A DNA stretch of 64,000 nucleotides from Candidatus Nitrosocaldaceae archaeon. GTDB lineage: Archaea; Thermoproteota; Nitrososphaeria; Nitrososphaerales; Nitrosocaldaceae. The stretch spans positions 124,001 to 188,000 of the forward strand of contig BPGC01000002.1 of the NCBI GenBank assembly GCA_026002835.1, read 5' to 3'. Positions 53,949 through 63,174 of the stretch are shown here, piece by piece (positions within the stretch are counted from its first letter, which is position 1; the number at the start of each line of letters is the position of its first letter). A program made the position numbers and the translations under genes. A model generated the notes under the pieces. The model was not told the DNA's origin and ran no database searches. It saw only the letters and a list, made by a program, of their open reading frames with translations.

Positions 53949-54296
53949 ATGAGAGAAAGCAGCCTAATGAAGATGCATTATCTCACAGGCTTGGCTGCTA
54001 TAGTGTTAGTAGCAATTCATGTAATGTTTAGGTTAATAATGCCATATGGTCAAAGTCTAGAGTATGAGAATGTTATAAACAATTACAAGAACATGCCATA
54101 TGCAATAGTATTAGAACTAGTCCTAGTTACAGTAGCAATTCATGGCTTTAATGGTTTAAGAATAATTCTTATAGAGCTTAGACAAGGAAAAGGTTGGGAG
54201 AAAGCTATGACATGGTTATGTATTGCTGGAGCCGTTGGAATTATAGCATATGGAACAAGAACTATAATTCTTGCTAGTTTGTCTGGTGAAATTTAA
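53949..54296 (+). CDS. sdhD: Succinate dehydrogenase membrane subunit D
   Basis: 115 residues, three membrane helices. MKMHYLTGLAAIVLVAIHVMF and VAIHGFNGLRIILIEL carry His residues suitable for heme/quinone site. It lies two bases after sdhC, and its stop overlaps the sdhB ATG. Paired anchor subunit; assignment of C versus D follows order only. Confidence 0.8.
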   Translation: MRESSLMKMHYLTGLAAIVLVAIHVMFRLIMPYGQSLEYENVINNYKNMPYAIVLELVLVTVAIHGFNGLRIILIELRQGKGWEKAMTWLCIAGAVGIIAYGTRTIILASLSGEI

Positions 54297-55048
54297 TGAA
54301 CAAAATAAAGTTAAGAGTTATGAGATATAATAATGGGAAGAAGCATTATGATACATTTGAGGTTCCTTATCAACGTTGGACTACGGTATTAGATGCATTG
54401 TTACATGTAAAAGCGTATCAAGACCATTCATTAGCATTGAGGTATTCTTGTAGAATGGCTTCTTGTGGTTCTTGTGGTATGATGATCAATGGTGTTCCTA
54501 GATTGGCATGTTATACAAAGATCGATGAACTAGAAGGTGATGAGATAACATGTGAACCATTAGTAAACTTTCCAATAATTAGAGATCTAGCAACGAACTT
54601 TGAGAGATTCTTTGCTCATCATAAGAGGATGATGCCATATATAATAAATGAGAATGTTGATAGAAAGATGGATGATCAGACTAGAGAATTCTTACAAACT
54701 CCAAAAGAAGTAGAAGAGTATCTACAATTCTCTTATTGCATAAAATGCGGTTTATGTTATGCTGCTTGTCCTACTACTGCTACAGATAAAGAGTTCCCAG
54801 GTCCACAAGCACTAGCACAAATGTATAGATACTTTATAGATAGTAGAGATCAGGCTAGTAAGAAGAGGCTAGAGATAATAGATAATAGGCATGGTATATG
54901 GCGATGCCACTTTGCTGGTTCATGCTCTACCGTATGTCCTAAAGGAGTAGATCCAGCATTAGGTATACAATTGTTAAGAGGATATATGTTAGGATTCTCA
55001 AAGAAAGTTGAGATTAAGCCTAAACTATATCGGCCTAGTTCTCATTAA
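54296..55048 (+). CDS. sdhB: Succinate dehydrogenase iron-sulfur subunit
   Basis: 250 residues. The N-terminal ferredoxin domain has CRMASCGSCGMMINGVPRLAC (2Fe-2S), and the C-terminal domain has CIKCGLCYAACP and CHFAGSCSTVCPKGVDP (4Fe-4S and a Cys-rich third cluster). Complete. Last gene of sdhACDB by order. Its 3' end overlaps the DUF59 gene on the other strand by 14 bases. Confidence 0.96.
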   Translation: MNKIKLRVMRYNNGKKHYDTFEVPYQRWTTVLDALLHVKAYQDHSLALRYSCRMASCGSCGMMINGVPRLACYTKIDELEGDEITCEPLVNFPIIRDLATNFERFFAHHKRMMPYIINENVDRKMDDQTREFLQTPKEVEEYLQFSYCIKCGLCYAACPTTATDKEFPGPQALAQMYRYFIDSRDQASKKRLEIIDNRHGIWRCHFAGSCSTVCPKGVDPALGIQLLRGYMLGFSKKVEIKPKLYRPSSH

Positions 55049-55337
55049 CTTGTTTATTTATTGCTTCAGCCATGAAATGATTACTAACATTCACTATTAC
55101 TTTATTTATACCTTCAATCTTACTTAGATTATTCTTTATATCTTGAGCGATCTTGAAGCCAAATACTGCTGGACAGAACGGACTAGTTAGATGTAGATCA
55201 ACCTTTACAGTACCATTATCAATATCTATATTATCTATCAATTGTAATTCCATTATAGATACGTTTATCTCTGGATCTACGATCTTCATTAACTCATCAA
55301 ATATCTTTCTTCTCAATGTTTGGAGATCTGTACTCAT
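55035..55337 (-). CDS. MIP18/DUF59 iron-sulfur assembly protein
   Basis: About 100 residues from ATG 55337 (MSTDLQTLRRK). The frame extends to 55388, but the first 17 residues are hydrophobic and unlike the family. DELMKIVDPEINVSIMELQLI and TSPFCPAVFGFKIAQDIK match DUF59 with the reactive Cys. These proteins assist Fe-S cluster assembly; SdhB, convergent and overlapping, is a plausible client. Confidence 0.85.
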   Translation of the reverse strand: MSTDLQTLRRKIFDELMKIVDPEINVSIMELQLIDNIDIDNGTVKVDLHLTSPFCPAVFGFKIAQDIKNNLSKIEGINKVIVNVSNHFMAEAINKQVNEN

Positions 55338-55390
55338 GATATGAATAAGAATATTATGATATTTAACTATTAGTATCAATAAGATCAATC

Positions 55391-56038
55391 GGCTCCGTTA
55401 ACTTTAGATCATAGTTACAAACTATAATTATGGAACGTAATAGAACCCCTAAACCATTAAAACTATATACAATATATCTTTACTATTGTTCTAGATTAGC
55501 AGCTAAATGTTTAGAACCATTGATAAAGAGATCTCATGTATCAATATGAAGGATAAAAAGTATTGATATTAATATCTTCAATGTTAAGAAGGATGTTAAA
55601 GCTATAATGATAGATGAGACCATGATAATGGTAAATAGAAATATTATTGGTTATGGACAGCATATGAACCTTATATAAAGAAGTACCTATTGATGCATAT
55701 ATCTAAAGAGAGGACGCTATTAGTATGTTATAATTTCATAAAGAAGTTAAGAAAATTATATGGCAGAAAGATAATCTATACTGATAATGTTGATATAATC
55801 AAACATGTAGATGGTTAAGACTATGGCATGTTGTTTATGGCATAGATGGAAAGAATGTTATGGAGAGAGCTATTCAATATATAAAAGATAGAACTGAATG
55901 CTTTGATGATAACTTTCCATGTATGAAGGATAATTGTAAGAGCATGTTATAAGATGGTTTAAACTATTCATAGCATATCTTAATGTTAAGATAGATTTGA
56001 GTAAATTCCTACTAGATGGTGGTTAAGTTAACAGAGCC
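55391..56038 (+). mobile_element. Decayed IS6-family (IS240-like) insertion sequence
   Basis: A 648-bp relic bounded by inverted ends GGCTCcGTTAACTTtA (55391-55406) and its partner at 56023-56038 (14 of 16 matching when reversed and complemented). Inside, a transposase in broken frames runs from ATG 55430: KLYTIYLYYCSRLAAKCLEP, HVSI, then DETMIMVNRN (first Asp), RKIIYTDNVD (second Asp) and VMERAIQYIKDRTECFDDNFP (Glu). Several stops and frame changes make it inactive. No clear 8-bp target duplication remains. Confidence 0.8.
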
Positions 56039-56097
56039 CTCCATTATTTTATGTAATATATATGTCATAATGTTTATATGCTATGAATTGTTGACAA

Positions 56098-56658
56098 ATG
56101 ATGATGAATATAACGACGCTAGTAATAATCATGAGTATAGGTATAGGCATAATGAGTATAACAACTGCAAATGTAACACATGCACAAACAGAATTTACAC
56201 AAGAGCTCATTGTTACTCCAAGTACTGTAATGCCTGGAGATAGTATTACTATAACATGCTTAAGTGAACCAAGCCATCCATTAGGTGTTAACGGTATAAT
56301 AGAAGTAACAGATCCTGATGGAAATGTGTTCTCTACTGCACCGTTACCATTTGTAATAGGTGATGTAAATGGTAATCTAATACAAGATGATTCATTAACA
56401 GTAATATTTCCAACTGATTTCCCAGGTGCAAACACTAATATAGCTGGTGAGTATCTAGTGTTCTGTGATTTTTGGAGCGGACCAACAGTGGATCCAGATC
56501 CAGGTGAGGCTACTCCTCTGACAGGTGCGTTCTGGCAGTACTTCTGGGTAACATTTAGTGTATTACCAGAATCAGCAATAGGAGCTATAGCAATAGTAGG
56601 AGCTGGCATAGCTGTATTTGCAGCTTATACACATAAGAAACAGAAAACTAATTTCTAA
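56098..56658 (+). CDS. Secreted protein with PEFG-like C-terminal anchor
   Basis: 186 residues. A signal peptide ends at THAQ (about residue 31). A beta-rich domain follows with VTPSTVMPGDSITITC and VTDPDGNVF, two Cys pairs possible (CLSEP, CDFWSG). The C-terminus is LPESAIGAIAIVGAGIAVF then basic THKKQK, a tripartite PEFG-CTERM-like sorting tail with LPES replacing PEFG. Likely an envelope protein; it lies between two IS relics and is the only intact gene there. Ligand unknown. Confidence 0.65.
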   Translation: MMMNITTLVIIMSIGIGIMSITTANVTHAQTEFTQELIVTPSTVMPGDSITITCLSEPSHPLGVNGIIEVTDPDGNVFSTAPLPFVIGDVNGNLIQDDSLTVIFPTDFPGANTNIAGEYLVFCDFWSGPTVDPDPGEATPLTGAFWQYFWVTFSVLPESAIGAIAIVGAGIAVFAAYTHKKQKTNF

Positions 56659-56694
56659 TATTTGTTTTGTGGATCAATTATCATCTACACAATT

Positions 56695-57225
56695 AGATAA
56701 TTATTATTATAATCATCTAAGGTTGATAAGCATATTATATATCCATACCTTAGTAATAATCTCCTTCTTTATATACTCAAATGATCTTACTAAACAATAT
56801 TCATTAAACATTCTCTTAAATGATGAATATACTATTCTGCTATATCTTTTGTCATATCCTTTCAATTTACAATTGCTTATATCCTAATTGCTTAATACAT
56901 CTAAATTATCATTTCTATCTTTATAATTGGTATATCTAGCATTCCTTCTAGGTTTAATAATAGCTTCTATACCATTATCCTCTTATACAATGATAATGTA
57001 TCATAAGCTCCATCAGCATATAATTATCTATATTATCATTGATTATATTTATGCCTATTCATCTCTTCTAACTCTTGCTCATAATTATCAACAAAATCTA
57101 ATGATAATAATATCTCACCTATTTTAATTAACCTTTCATCTATATCATGCCAATTCATACCATTAGTATTTGTTAATGGGATCAATAAGTTATCTGTTAA
57201 CCCACAAAGCAATATTTTTTATTTC
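56695..57225 (-). pseudogene. Decayed IS5-like transposase
   Basis: On the minus strand, stretches in changing frames read CGLTDNLLIPLTNTNGMNWHD, then after stops DGIEAIIKPRRNARYTNYKDRN (from about 56990 down to 56900), SSFKRMFNEYCLVRSFEYIKKEI and IITKVWIYNMLINL (to about 56715). The ADGAYD-like second catalytic Asp segment is at about 57015. These are hallmarks of IS5-type DDE transposases. Multiple stops and shifts show inactivity. Terminal repeats were not found. Confidence 0.7.
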
Positions 57226-57276
57226 TTCAAATCAGATAGTACTTAATTTTATAAATAAGTTATGTTAAATTAGAAT

Positions 57277-58362
57277 ATGAGGCTATTTAATATATGGAAA
57301 GATGAGATTGTTAGAAATCGTCTAGATTGGTATTATAATGTAATGAAAGGGTATAAACCGGCAAAATTCCTTATATGTAAGTATATTGAGGCTAATATAG
57401 ATTTAGAAGATAGTAATAAACAGTTATGGTTAGAGCATGATGAACTATCTAAGCTCTTTGATATTTATTATGAGAAAATAAAAGATGGTGAAAAGATAGA
57501 ATTAGTAATAAAACATCCAAACTTCTTAGAGCTTAAAGCCGAACTTGCATATAGAATGCTAAAAGAGTGTAACATGTGTGAGTGGAATTGTAAAGTAGAT
57601 AGAAGTAAAGGCAAGATTGGAGTGTGCAGATTAGATCATAAAACCAGAGTCGCTTCATACTTTAAACATTTTGGAGAAGAGGCACCTTTAGTAAACAATC
57701 AAGGATCTGGAACTATATTCTTTACTGGTTGTGTATTCAAATGTGTATTCTGCCAGAATTGGGATATAAGCCAATACCCTCTTGCTGGTGATGAAGTCGA
57801 TGAGTATGCTTTAGCAGATATCATGAAATATCTTTATCTAGAAGGAGCTGCTAACATAAACTTTGTAGGGGGAGAACCAACTCCTAACCTTCATACTATA
57901 ATAGCTAGCATGAAACATATGCCTTTCAGCATACCAATGATATGGAATAGCGATATGTATGATAGCATAGATTCTATCAAGTTATTGATGCATATAATAG
58001 ATCTCTGGTTACCAGACTTTAAGTATGGTAATGATGAATGTGCAAGGAGGTTATCAAATATACCCAGATATTTCGATATAGTTGCTAGAAATCATAAACT
58101 TGTATATGGCAATGATATGATCATAAGACATCTAGTAATGCCAAATCATCTAGAGTGTTGTACAAAACCTATTCTAAGATGGATCAGAGATAACATGCCG
58201 GATGTCTTAATTAATATAATGGATCAATACTATCCAGCCTATAAAGTATTAAGATATCCAGATAGGTATAAGGATATTGCTAGAAGGTTAACTAGAAAAG
58301 AGATAGTTGAAGCATACAAGTATGCTGATAGCTTAGGCTTGTTATATAAACAAGTATCATAA
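57277..58362 (+). CDS. Radical SAM protein, PflA/AmmeMemoRadiSam-like
   Basis: 361 residues. The cluster motif is TGCVFKCVFCQNWDIS (CxxxCxxC, about 150-157), preceded by another Cys region NMCEWNCKVDRSKGKIGVCRLD (about 100-121). NFVGGEPTPNLH is the SAM-binding GGE. This is the PflA-related group often seen as AmmeMemoRadiSam systems; no Memo or AMMECR1 genes are in the window. Reaction unknown. Convergent overlap with a membrane gene. Confidence 0.85.
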   Translation: MRLFNIWKDEIVRNRLDWYYNVMKGYKPAKFLICKYIEANIDLEDSNKQLWLEHDELSKLFDIYYEKIKDGEKIELVIKHPNFLELKAELAYRMLKECNMCEWNCKVDRSKGKIGVCRLDHKTRVASYFKHFGEEAPLVNNQGSGTIFFTGCVFKCVFCQNWDISQYPLAGDEVDEYALADIMKYLYLEGAANINFVGGEPTPNLHTIIASMKHMPFSIPMIWNSDMYDSIDSIKLLMHIIDLWLPDFKYGNDECARRLSNIPRYFDIVARNHKLVYGNDMIIRHLVMPNHLECCTKPILRWIRDNMPDVLINIMDQYYPAYKVLRYPDRYKDIARRLTRKEIVEAYKYADSLGLLYKQVS

Positions 58363-58710
58363 CTCATCTAACTCTTCATCTATCTGCTTCTTTAATGAGA
58401 TGAACTTCTTGAACCTTTTATCCCATTTAGAAAAGAATCCCTGCTCTTTAATACCTATGAATAACCATATAGCTGATAAGATAACACTAACTATTATGTA
58501 TATCAATAACATGATACCGATATCTGGCTCTCTTGTTAATAGAAAACGCAAGAATCTTGGATTTAATACTAGGATAAAGGTTAAGATGAAAGATAATGGT
58601 GCTAGAATAAATGCTGATATTATCATAACACTAAACATATTCTTTGTAGTATTAAGATGAAATATCAAATCGTCTAATACCTCAAATATGCTATCCCTCT
58701 TCTCACTCAC
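58357..58710 (-). CDS. Two-helix membrane protein
   Basis: 117 residues. Two long hydrophobic segments (about 24-48 and 64-87) with a charged N-terminus and a basic/acidic C-terminal helix (KWDKRFKKFISLKKQIDEELDEL). No motif recognised. It overlaps the radical SAM stop by six bases, convergent. Probably a small cytoplasmic-membrane protein. Confidence 0.55.
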   Translation of the reverse strand: MSEKRDSIFEVLDDLIFHLNTTKNMFSVMIISAFILAPLSFILTFILVLNPRFLRFLLTREPDIGIMLLIYIIVSVILSAIWLFIGIKEQGFFSKWDKRFKKFISLKKQIDEELDEL

Positions 58711-58756
58711 ATCATATTAATCTATAAATGATTATAAAATACTTTAATTAACATTG

Positions 58757-59044
58757 TTACCTCTTCTTCCTAGGAAACATCTCTTCATATGGTTCTAATA
58801 TCTTTCTACAAAACTCTAATCCTTTAGGAGTTACGGTATATTTTATAACTTTCTTGTTGCCCCATGGTTCCTCTTTCTTGCTTATTAACATCTTCTTCTC
58901 CATAATATCTAATATCTGCTTATGTTTTACAAGATTTAAACCGCAGTAACTTAATAATGCTGTTTGATTCAACTCTCCATACTCTGCTAATTTTAGTATT
59001 ATATCCTTTATTATATACACCTTCTCTCTATACTCATGGGACAA
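58757..59044 (-). CDS. Winged-helix regulator, 95 aa
   Basis: A MarR/PadR-like or SSO10-like small winged helix: AEYGELNQTALLSYCGLNLVKHKQILDIMEKKMLI gives helix-turn-helix, and KVIKYTVTPKGLEFCRKIL the wing and following helix (the TPKG pattern). No ligand domain. Monocistronic. It resembles the small archaeal HTH at 3481 in style. Target unknown. Confidence 0.7.
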   Translation of the reverse strand: MSHEYREKVYIIKDIILKLAEYGELNQTALLSYCGLNLVKHKQILDIMEKKMLISKKEEPWGNKKVIKYTVTPKGLEFCRKILEPYEEMFPRKKR

Positions 59045-59176
59045 TGCTATAATTAGACTTTATGTTTTATTTATAGTTAAATAATTATCTATTCCTATCA
59101 AGAACAATGTTAGTTTATATTGTTAAGTTAGAATGTTACACAAGTTATTAAAAATAGATTCAATATATTAAGATTA

Positions 59177-59656
59177 ATGAAGAAACAGATACTAGCAATA
59201 AGTGCTATACTGATGCTCATAGCAACTATACCAGCATTTGCAGAAGAAAGTACAAACAAGGTATATGGAGTAGGATTCGGAGTAGCAGTTGATGATAGTA
59301 ATGATGCACATAGATCTAAGATGCTTTTTGCATTGAAAGTAACTAGTAATGATACGGATACAGAATATGAAGTTAAACGAGGCTTGTTGACAATAAGGTT
59401 TGTTCATGAAAGGGACAATTACTTAGCAATAGCAGATACATGGACTGTTAGTGTTAGCGAGGATAAACAAACCTTTCATGCAGAAGGAAAGATGCTCGAT
59501 AGTAATGATGAGGAGCATGATGTAGTACTTGAAGGAGAATTACTACACGATACAAATCAAGGTTTGCTATACATCGTTAAAGGAACTCTAGATGATGAAT
59601 ATAACCTATACTATCTAATAAATATAGCAGACATAGATAAGATGAAGAAAAGATAA
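59177..59656 (+). CDS. Secreted protein of unknown function
   Basis: 159 residues. A clean signal peptide (ILAISAILMLIATIPAFA, cleavage after FAEE-region) leads a beta-rich, acidic domain rich in Asp/Glu (DDSNDAHRSK, EDKQTFHAEGKMLDSNDEEH). No Cys, no C-terminal anchor, so it is likely released or lipid-independent. No family recognised. Confidence 0.65.
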   Translation: MKKQILAISAILMLIATIPAFAEESTNKVYGVGFGVAVDDSNDAHRSKMLFALKVTSNDTDTEYEVKRGLLTIRFVHERDNYLAIADTWTVSVSEDKQTFHAEGKMLDSNDEEHDVVLEGELLHDTNQGLLYIVKGTLDDEYNLYYLINIADIDKMKKR

Positions 59657-59658
59657 AG

Positions 59659-60192
59659 TTACTTATAGATAACAAACTCCTCAATTTTTCTTCTTTCAGT
59701 AATCTCTGGCTCTTCATTAGGATAGCCAATAGGCATTATTGCTATAGGCTTATCTTTGGTATCAATTATATCCTTAACTTCCTCATCATCAAATGCTCCT
59801 ACCCATACAGATGCTAGTTCCAATGCAGTTGCTGCTAGTTGTGCATATGCTGCAGCTATAGTAGCATCTTGCAACGCATAAAATTCTCCTCTAGAACCAT
59901 ATCTCCATGTTGAACGTTCTGGAACTGCTACAAATACTAATACTATTGGAGCCTCAGCTATAAACTCTTGGTTCAATGCTGCTTCAGCTAATCGCTTCTT
60001 AATACTTTTACTCTTAACAACATAGAGCATGTAAGCTTGTAAATTACCAGCAGAGGGAGCTTTTCTAACAACTTCCAATATCTTTAATAGCTTTTCTTCC
60101 TCAACCTCTCTATCTTTATATGCTCTTATAGAGTGTCTATTCTCTATTACATCAAAGAACGAATACATACTAGATTGATATATTAAACTCAA
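59659..60192 (-). CDS. Nitroreductase-family FMN protein
   Basis: 177 residues. The FMN-binding pattern is ENRHSIRAYKDREV (about 17-30), APSAGNLQAYMLYVV (about 46-60) and the C-terminal AIMPIGYPNEEPEI. It belongs to the nitroreductase fold; the physiological substrate (quinone, flavin or F420-related) is unclear. The start TTG at 60192 overlaps the TGA of the upstream gene; ATG 60168 is the alternative. Coupled with the 84-aa gene. Confidence 0.85.
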   Translation of the reverse strand: MSLIYQSSMYSFFDVIENRHSIRAYKDREVEEEKLLKILEVVRKAPSAGNLQAYMLYVVKSKSIKKRLAEAALNQEFIAEAPIVLVFVAVPERSTWRYGSRGEFYALQDATIAAAYAQLAATALELASVWVGAFDDEEVKDIIDTKDKPIAIMPIGYPNEEPEITERRKIEEFVIYK

Positions 60193-60443
60193 ATAATTTT
60201 CTTTGCTCCTTCTATATTGAATAGTTCTAACTCTCTTTCTAGTATTACAACTTCTATATTTATATTACAAGTATCTAATTCAACTAATTGTTTGTTTATA
60301 TACTCTAATGCTTCTATTTTATCTGTTATAATGAATAATATTATGTCATCTATACCTCTCTCAAAATACCATAAAGAGTTTATAATACTGCTATCAAATA
60401 AACCATCAATACAATCTAATATACTTGTTGAAAGCAGAGCCAT
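60189..60443 (-). CDS. Hypothetical 84-aa protein
   Basis: A small soluble alpha/beta-like protein (DIILFIITDKIEALEYINKQLVEL, VEVVILEREL) with no family I recognise. Its stop overlaps the nitroreductase TTG start, so translation may be coupled. It diverges from lhr across 133 bases. Confidence 0.55.
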   Translation of the reverse strand: MALLSTSILDCIDGLFDSSIINSLWYFERGIDDIILFIITDKIEALEYINKQLVELDTCNINIEVVILERELELFNIEGAKKII

Positions 60444-60576
60444 GGTATATTATTGATAACCATCTTATTTATCAATTATGTATATACTCTCTTTATTACT
60501 ATAATGAATAGCTGAATGTTATACAAAAATGTTAATACAGCAAGATTATTATCTCCATTCTAATATTGATCATTGA

Positions 60577-63174
60577 ATGCTAGCTGAAAGAGAAGAGATA
60601 TTATCCAGATTGGATCCTTTGGTTAGAGAATGGTTTCTAACTAAATTTAGGAATTTTACTCCTCCTCAGCAATCAGCTATACTTAACATACTTAATGAAG
60701 AGAATGTTCTAGTAGCAAGTCCTACTGGATCTGGTAAAACATTAAGTGCATTTTTAGCAATAATAAGCAATCTTGTTACTTTGGCTAGAAATGATAGATT
60801 AGAAGATAAGGTTTATTGTATCTATATTAGCCCATTAAGATCATTAAATAATGATATAGCAAAAAATCTGAAGATGCCATTGGAAGAGTTAGCAGAGAGG
60901 GATGATACTGTCAAGAAGATAAGAATAGGAATAAGAACTGGAGACACTAGCCAACAAGAGAGGTCTAAGATGCTAAGAAAACCTCCTCATATATTGATAA
61001 CAACTCCAGAGAGTATAGCTATAATACTCTGTGCTCCTAAGTTCAGAGAAAAGTTTAGAGATGCTAAATGGGTTATAGTAGATGAGATACATGAGTTATG
61101 TTCATCAAAGAGAGGAGTTCATCTATCCTTAAGTCTAGAAAGGTTGGAGCATTTATGTAATAATAGAATAACTAGAATTGGTTTAAGTGCTACTATACAC
61201 CCTCTAGATGAGGTTGCCAAATATCTAGTTGGATATGAGAATGGTAAACCTAGAAGATGTGTAATAATAGATAAGAGGTTTGTGAAGCCTATGAAGTTAC
61301 AGACTACATCTCCAGTATCAGATCTAGTTCATACTTCAGCAGAGACTATCAATAGAAAGATGTATGAATTATTGAGAAGTATAATAAAGAAGCATAAAAC
61401 TACATTGATATTCACAAATACTAGATCTGGCACTGAGAGAGTTGTCTATCATCTCTCAAAGATGAATATAGTTGATGCTGATCAATTGGCAGCACATCAT
61501 AGTTCATTATCTAGAGATAATAGGTTAGAGGTTGAAGATAGGCTAAAGAATGGTAAGATGCGAGCAGTTGTTACAAGCACTAGTCTAGAACTAGGTATAG
61601 ATATAGGTTCGATAGATATGGTTGTCCAAATAGGTTCTCCTAAATCTATTGCAAGATGCTTGCAAAGGGTTGGAAGATCTGGCCATTCATTGGATAAAGA
61701 GTCTAAAGGACTATTATTAGCATTAGAGAGAGACGATCTAATGGAAGATGTTGTGATCTGTATAAATGCTATGAGAGGCAAAATAGATAAGGTCTATATC
61801 CCAAAGAATGCTTTAGATGTTTTAGCACAGCATATAGCTGGAATGGCAGTAGAGCAGAAATGGTATGTTCAAGATGCTTATAATCTTATAAGAAGAAGTT
61901 ATTGTTATAGAGAACTAACTATAGATCAGTTAAGGAGAGTAATAAAATATCTTGCTGGTGGTTATGGACTAGATACTCATAAGGTTTATGGAAAGATATG
62001 GTATGATGAAGAGAATGATCAGTTTGGTAAGAGAGGATATATGGCTAGAGTCATCTATGCTACAAACATAGGTACAATACCAGATGAAGTATCAGTTAAA
62101 GTTTATGCTAACAACAGATGGGTCGGCAATATAGAAGAAGAGTTTCTAGAAAGATTAAGTAAAGGAGATATATTCGTTCTAGGAGGTAAGACTTATCAGT
62201 TCATCTCATCTAAAGGATTTAGAGCAAATGTCAAAGATGCCGAAGGACAAAAACCAACTATACCAAACTGGTTTAGTGAGATGCTTCCATTAAGCTTCGA
62301 TCTAGGAGAAGCAATAGGAGAACTTAGAGGTAATATATTTAACATGCTTAAAGAGAAACATGCTATCAAAGATATAATAAAATTATTGAAAAGTGAGGCA
62401 TATGTTGATACAAAAGCCGCTAAAGCATTGGTATCATACATAAAGGCAGAGTATGACTTTTTAAGGTTAATGAATGTTGATCTTTATCCAGATAATAAGA
62501 ACATAATAATAGAGAATTATATTGATGATGAAGGCAAACAGAATATAATATTTCATTGTGTATTTGGTAGGAGGGTTAATGATGCATTATCTAGAGCATA
62601 CGCAAATATAGCAAAAAAGATGACAAAAAGAAATGTTGTTGTTAATGTTAGCGATCATGCTTTTATGCTAACACTAGCAAAAGGTTTTAGAATTGATATA
62701 AACGATCTTATAGAGAAGGTTAATTCAAACAATGTTAGAGAATTATTACTAGATGCAATAAAGTATACAGAGATGGTTAAGAGAAGGTTTAGACACTGTG
62801 CTGCTAGATCTCTTATGATATTAAGGAATTATAAAGGACATGAAGTTACCGTAGCTAGACAGCAAACAAATGCAGAGGTATTGATAAGGTTGTGTGAAAA
62901 ACTTGATAGATTTCCAGTATTAGAAGAGACTTATAGAGAGGTTATGGAAGATCTCATGGATATAGGAAGAGCAGTTGAAGTATTACAAGATATTGAGGAG
63001 CAGAAGAGAAGGTTTGTTATATTACCAGAGTTTGATCTGCCATCTCCATTCAGCCACGATCTGATAGTTAGTGGGTATAGTGATATAGTATTGATGCATG
63101 ATAGGAAAGAATTGCTAGAGATTCTTCATGATATGGTTATGAATAGAATAAAGAGAAATGAACAAGATAGATAA
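60577..63174 (+). CDS. lhr: Lhr-type DNA/RNA helicase
   Basis: 865 residues, the Lhr-Core form. Walker A ASPTGSGKTLSA (about 46-57), DEXH motif VDEIHELC, LGLSATIHP-type motif III (IGLSATIHP), TRSGTERVVYHL and motif VI QRVGRSGH are intact, followed by winged-helix and Lhr-specific domains. A 3'-5' translocase active on DNA and RNA in the family. It overlaps the phosphoesterase gene by 17 bases, forming the known Lhr-MPE pair. Confidence 0.94.
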   Translation: MLAEREEILSRLDPLVREWFLTKFRNFTPPQQSAILNILNEENVLVASPTGSGKTLSAFLAIISNLVTLARNDRLEDKVYCIYISPLRSLNNDIAKNLKMPLEELAERDDTVKKIRIGIRTGDTSQQERSKMLRKPPHILITTPESIAIILCAPKFREKFRDAKWVIVDEIHELCSSKRGVHLSLSLERLEHLCNNRITRIGLSATIHPLDEVAKYLVGYENGKPRRCVIIDKRFVKPMKLQTTSPVSDLVHTSAETINRKMYELLRSIIKKHKTTLIFTNTRSGTERVVYHLSKMNIVDADQLAAHHSSLSRDNRLEVEDRLKNGKMRAVVTSTSLELGIDIGSIDMVVQIGSPKSIARCLQRVGRSGHSLDKESKGLLLALERDDLMEDVVICINAMRGKIDKVYIPKNALDVLAQHIAGMAVEQKWYVQDAYNLIRRSYCYRELTIDQLRRVIKYLAGGYGLDTHKVYGKIWYDEENDQFGKRGYMARVIYATNIGTIPDEVSVKVYANNRWVGNIEEEFLERLSKGDIFVLGGKTYQFISSKGFRANVKDAEGQKPTIPNWFSEMLPLSFDLGEAIGELRGNIFNMLKEKHAIKDIIKLLKSEAYVDTKAAKALVSYIKAEYDFLRLMNVDLYPDNKNIIIENYIDDEGKQNIIFHCVFGRRVNDALSRAYANIAKKMTKRNVVVNVSDHAFMLTLAKGFRIDINDLIEKVNSNNVRELLLDAIKYTEMVKRRFRHCAARSLMILRNYKGHEVTVARQQTNAEVLIRLCEKLDRFPVLEETYREVMEDLMDIGRAVEVLQDIEEQKRRFVILPEFDLPSPFSHDLIVSGYSDIVLMHDRKELLEILHDMVMNRIKRNEQDR

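Noticed and set aside
56618..57127. Plus-strand frames of 89 and 66 codons after the secreted protein
   Set aside because: The coherent transposase reading is on the minus strand, so these are antisense shadows.
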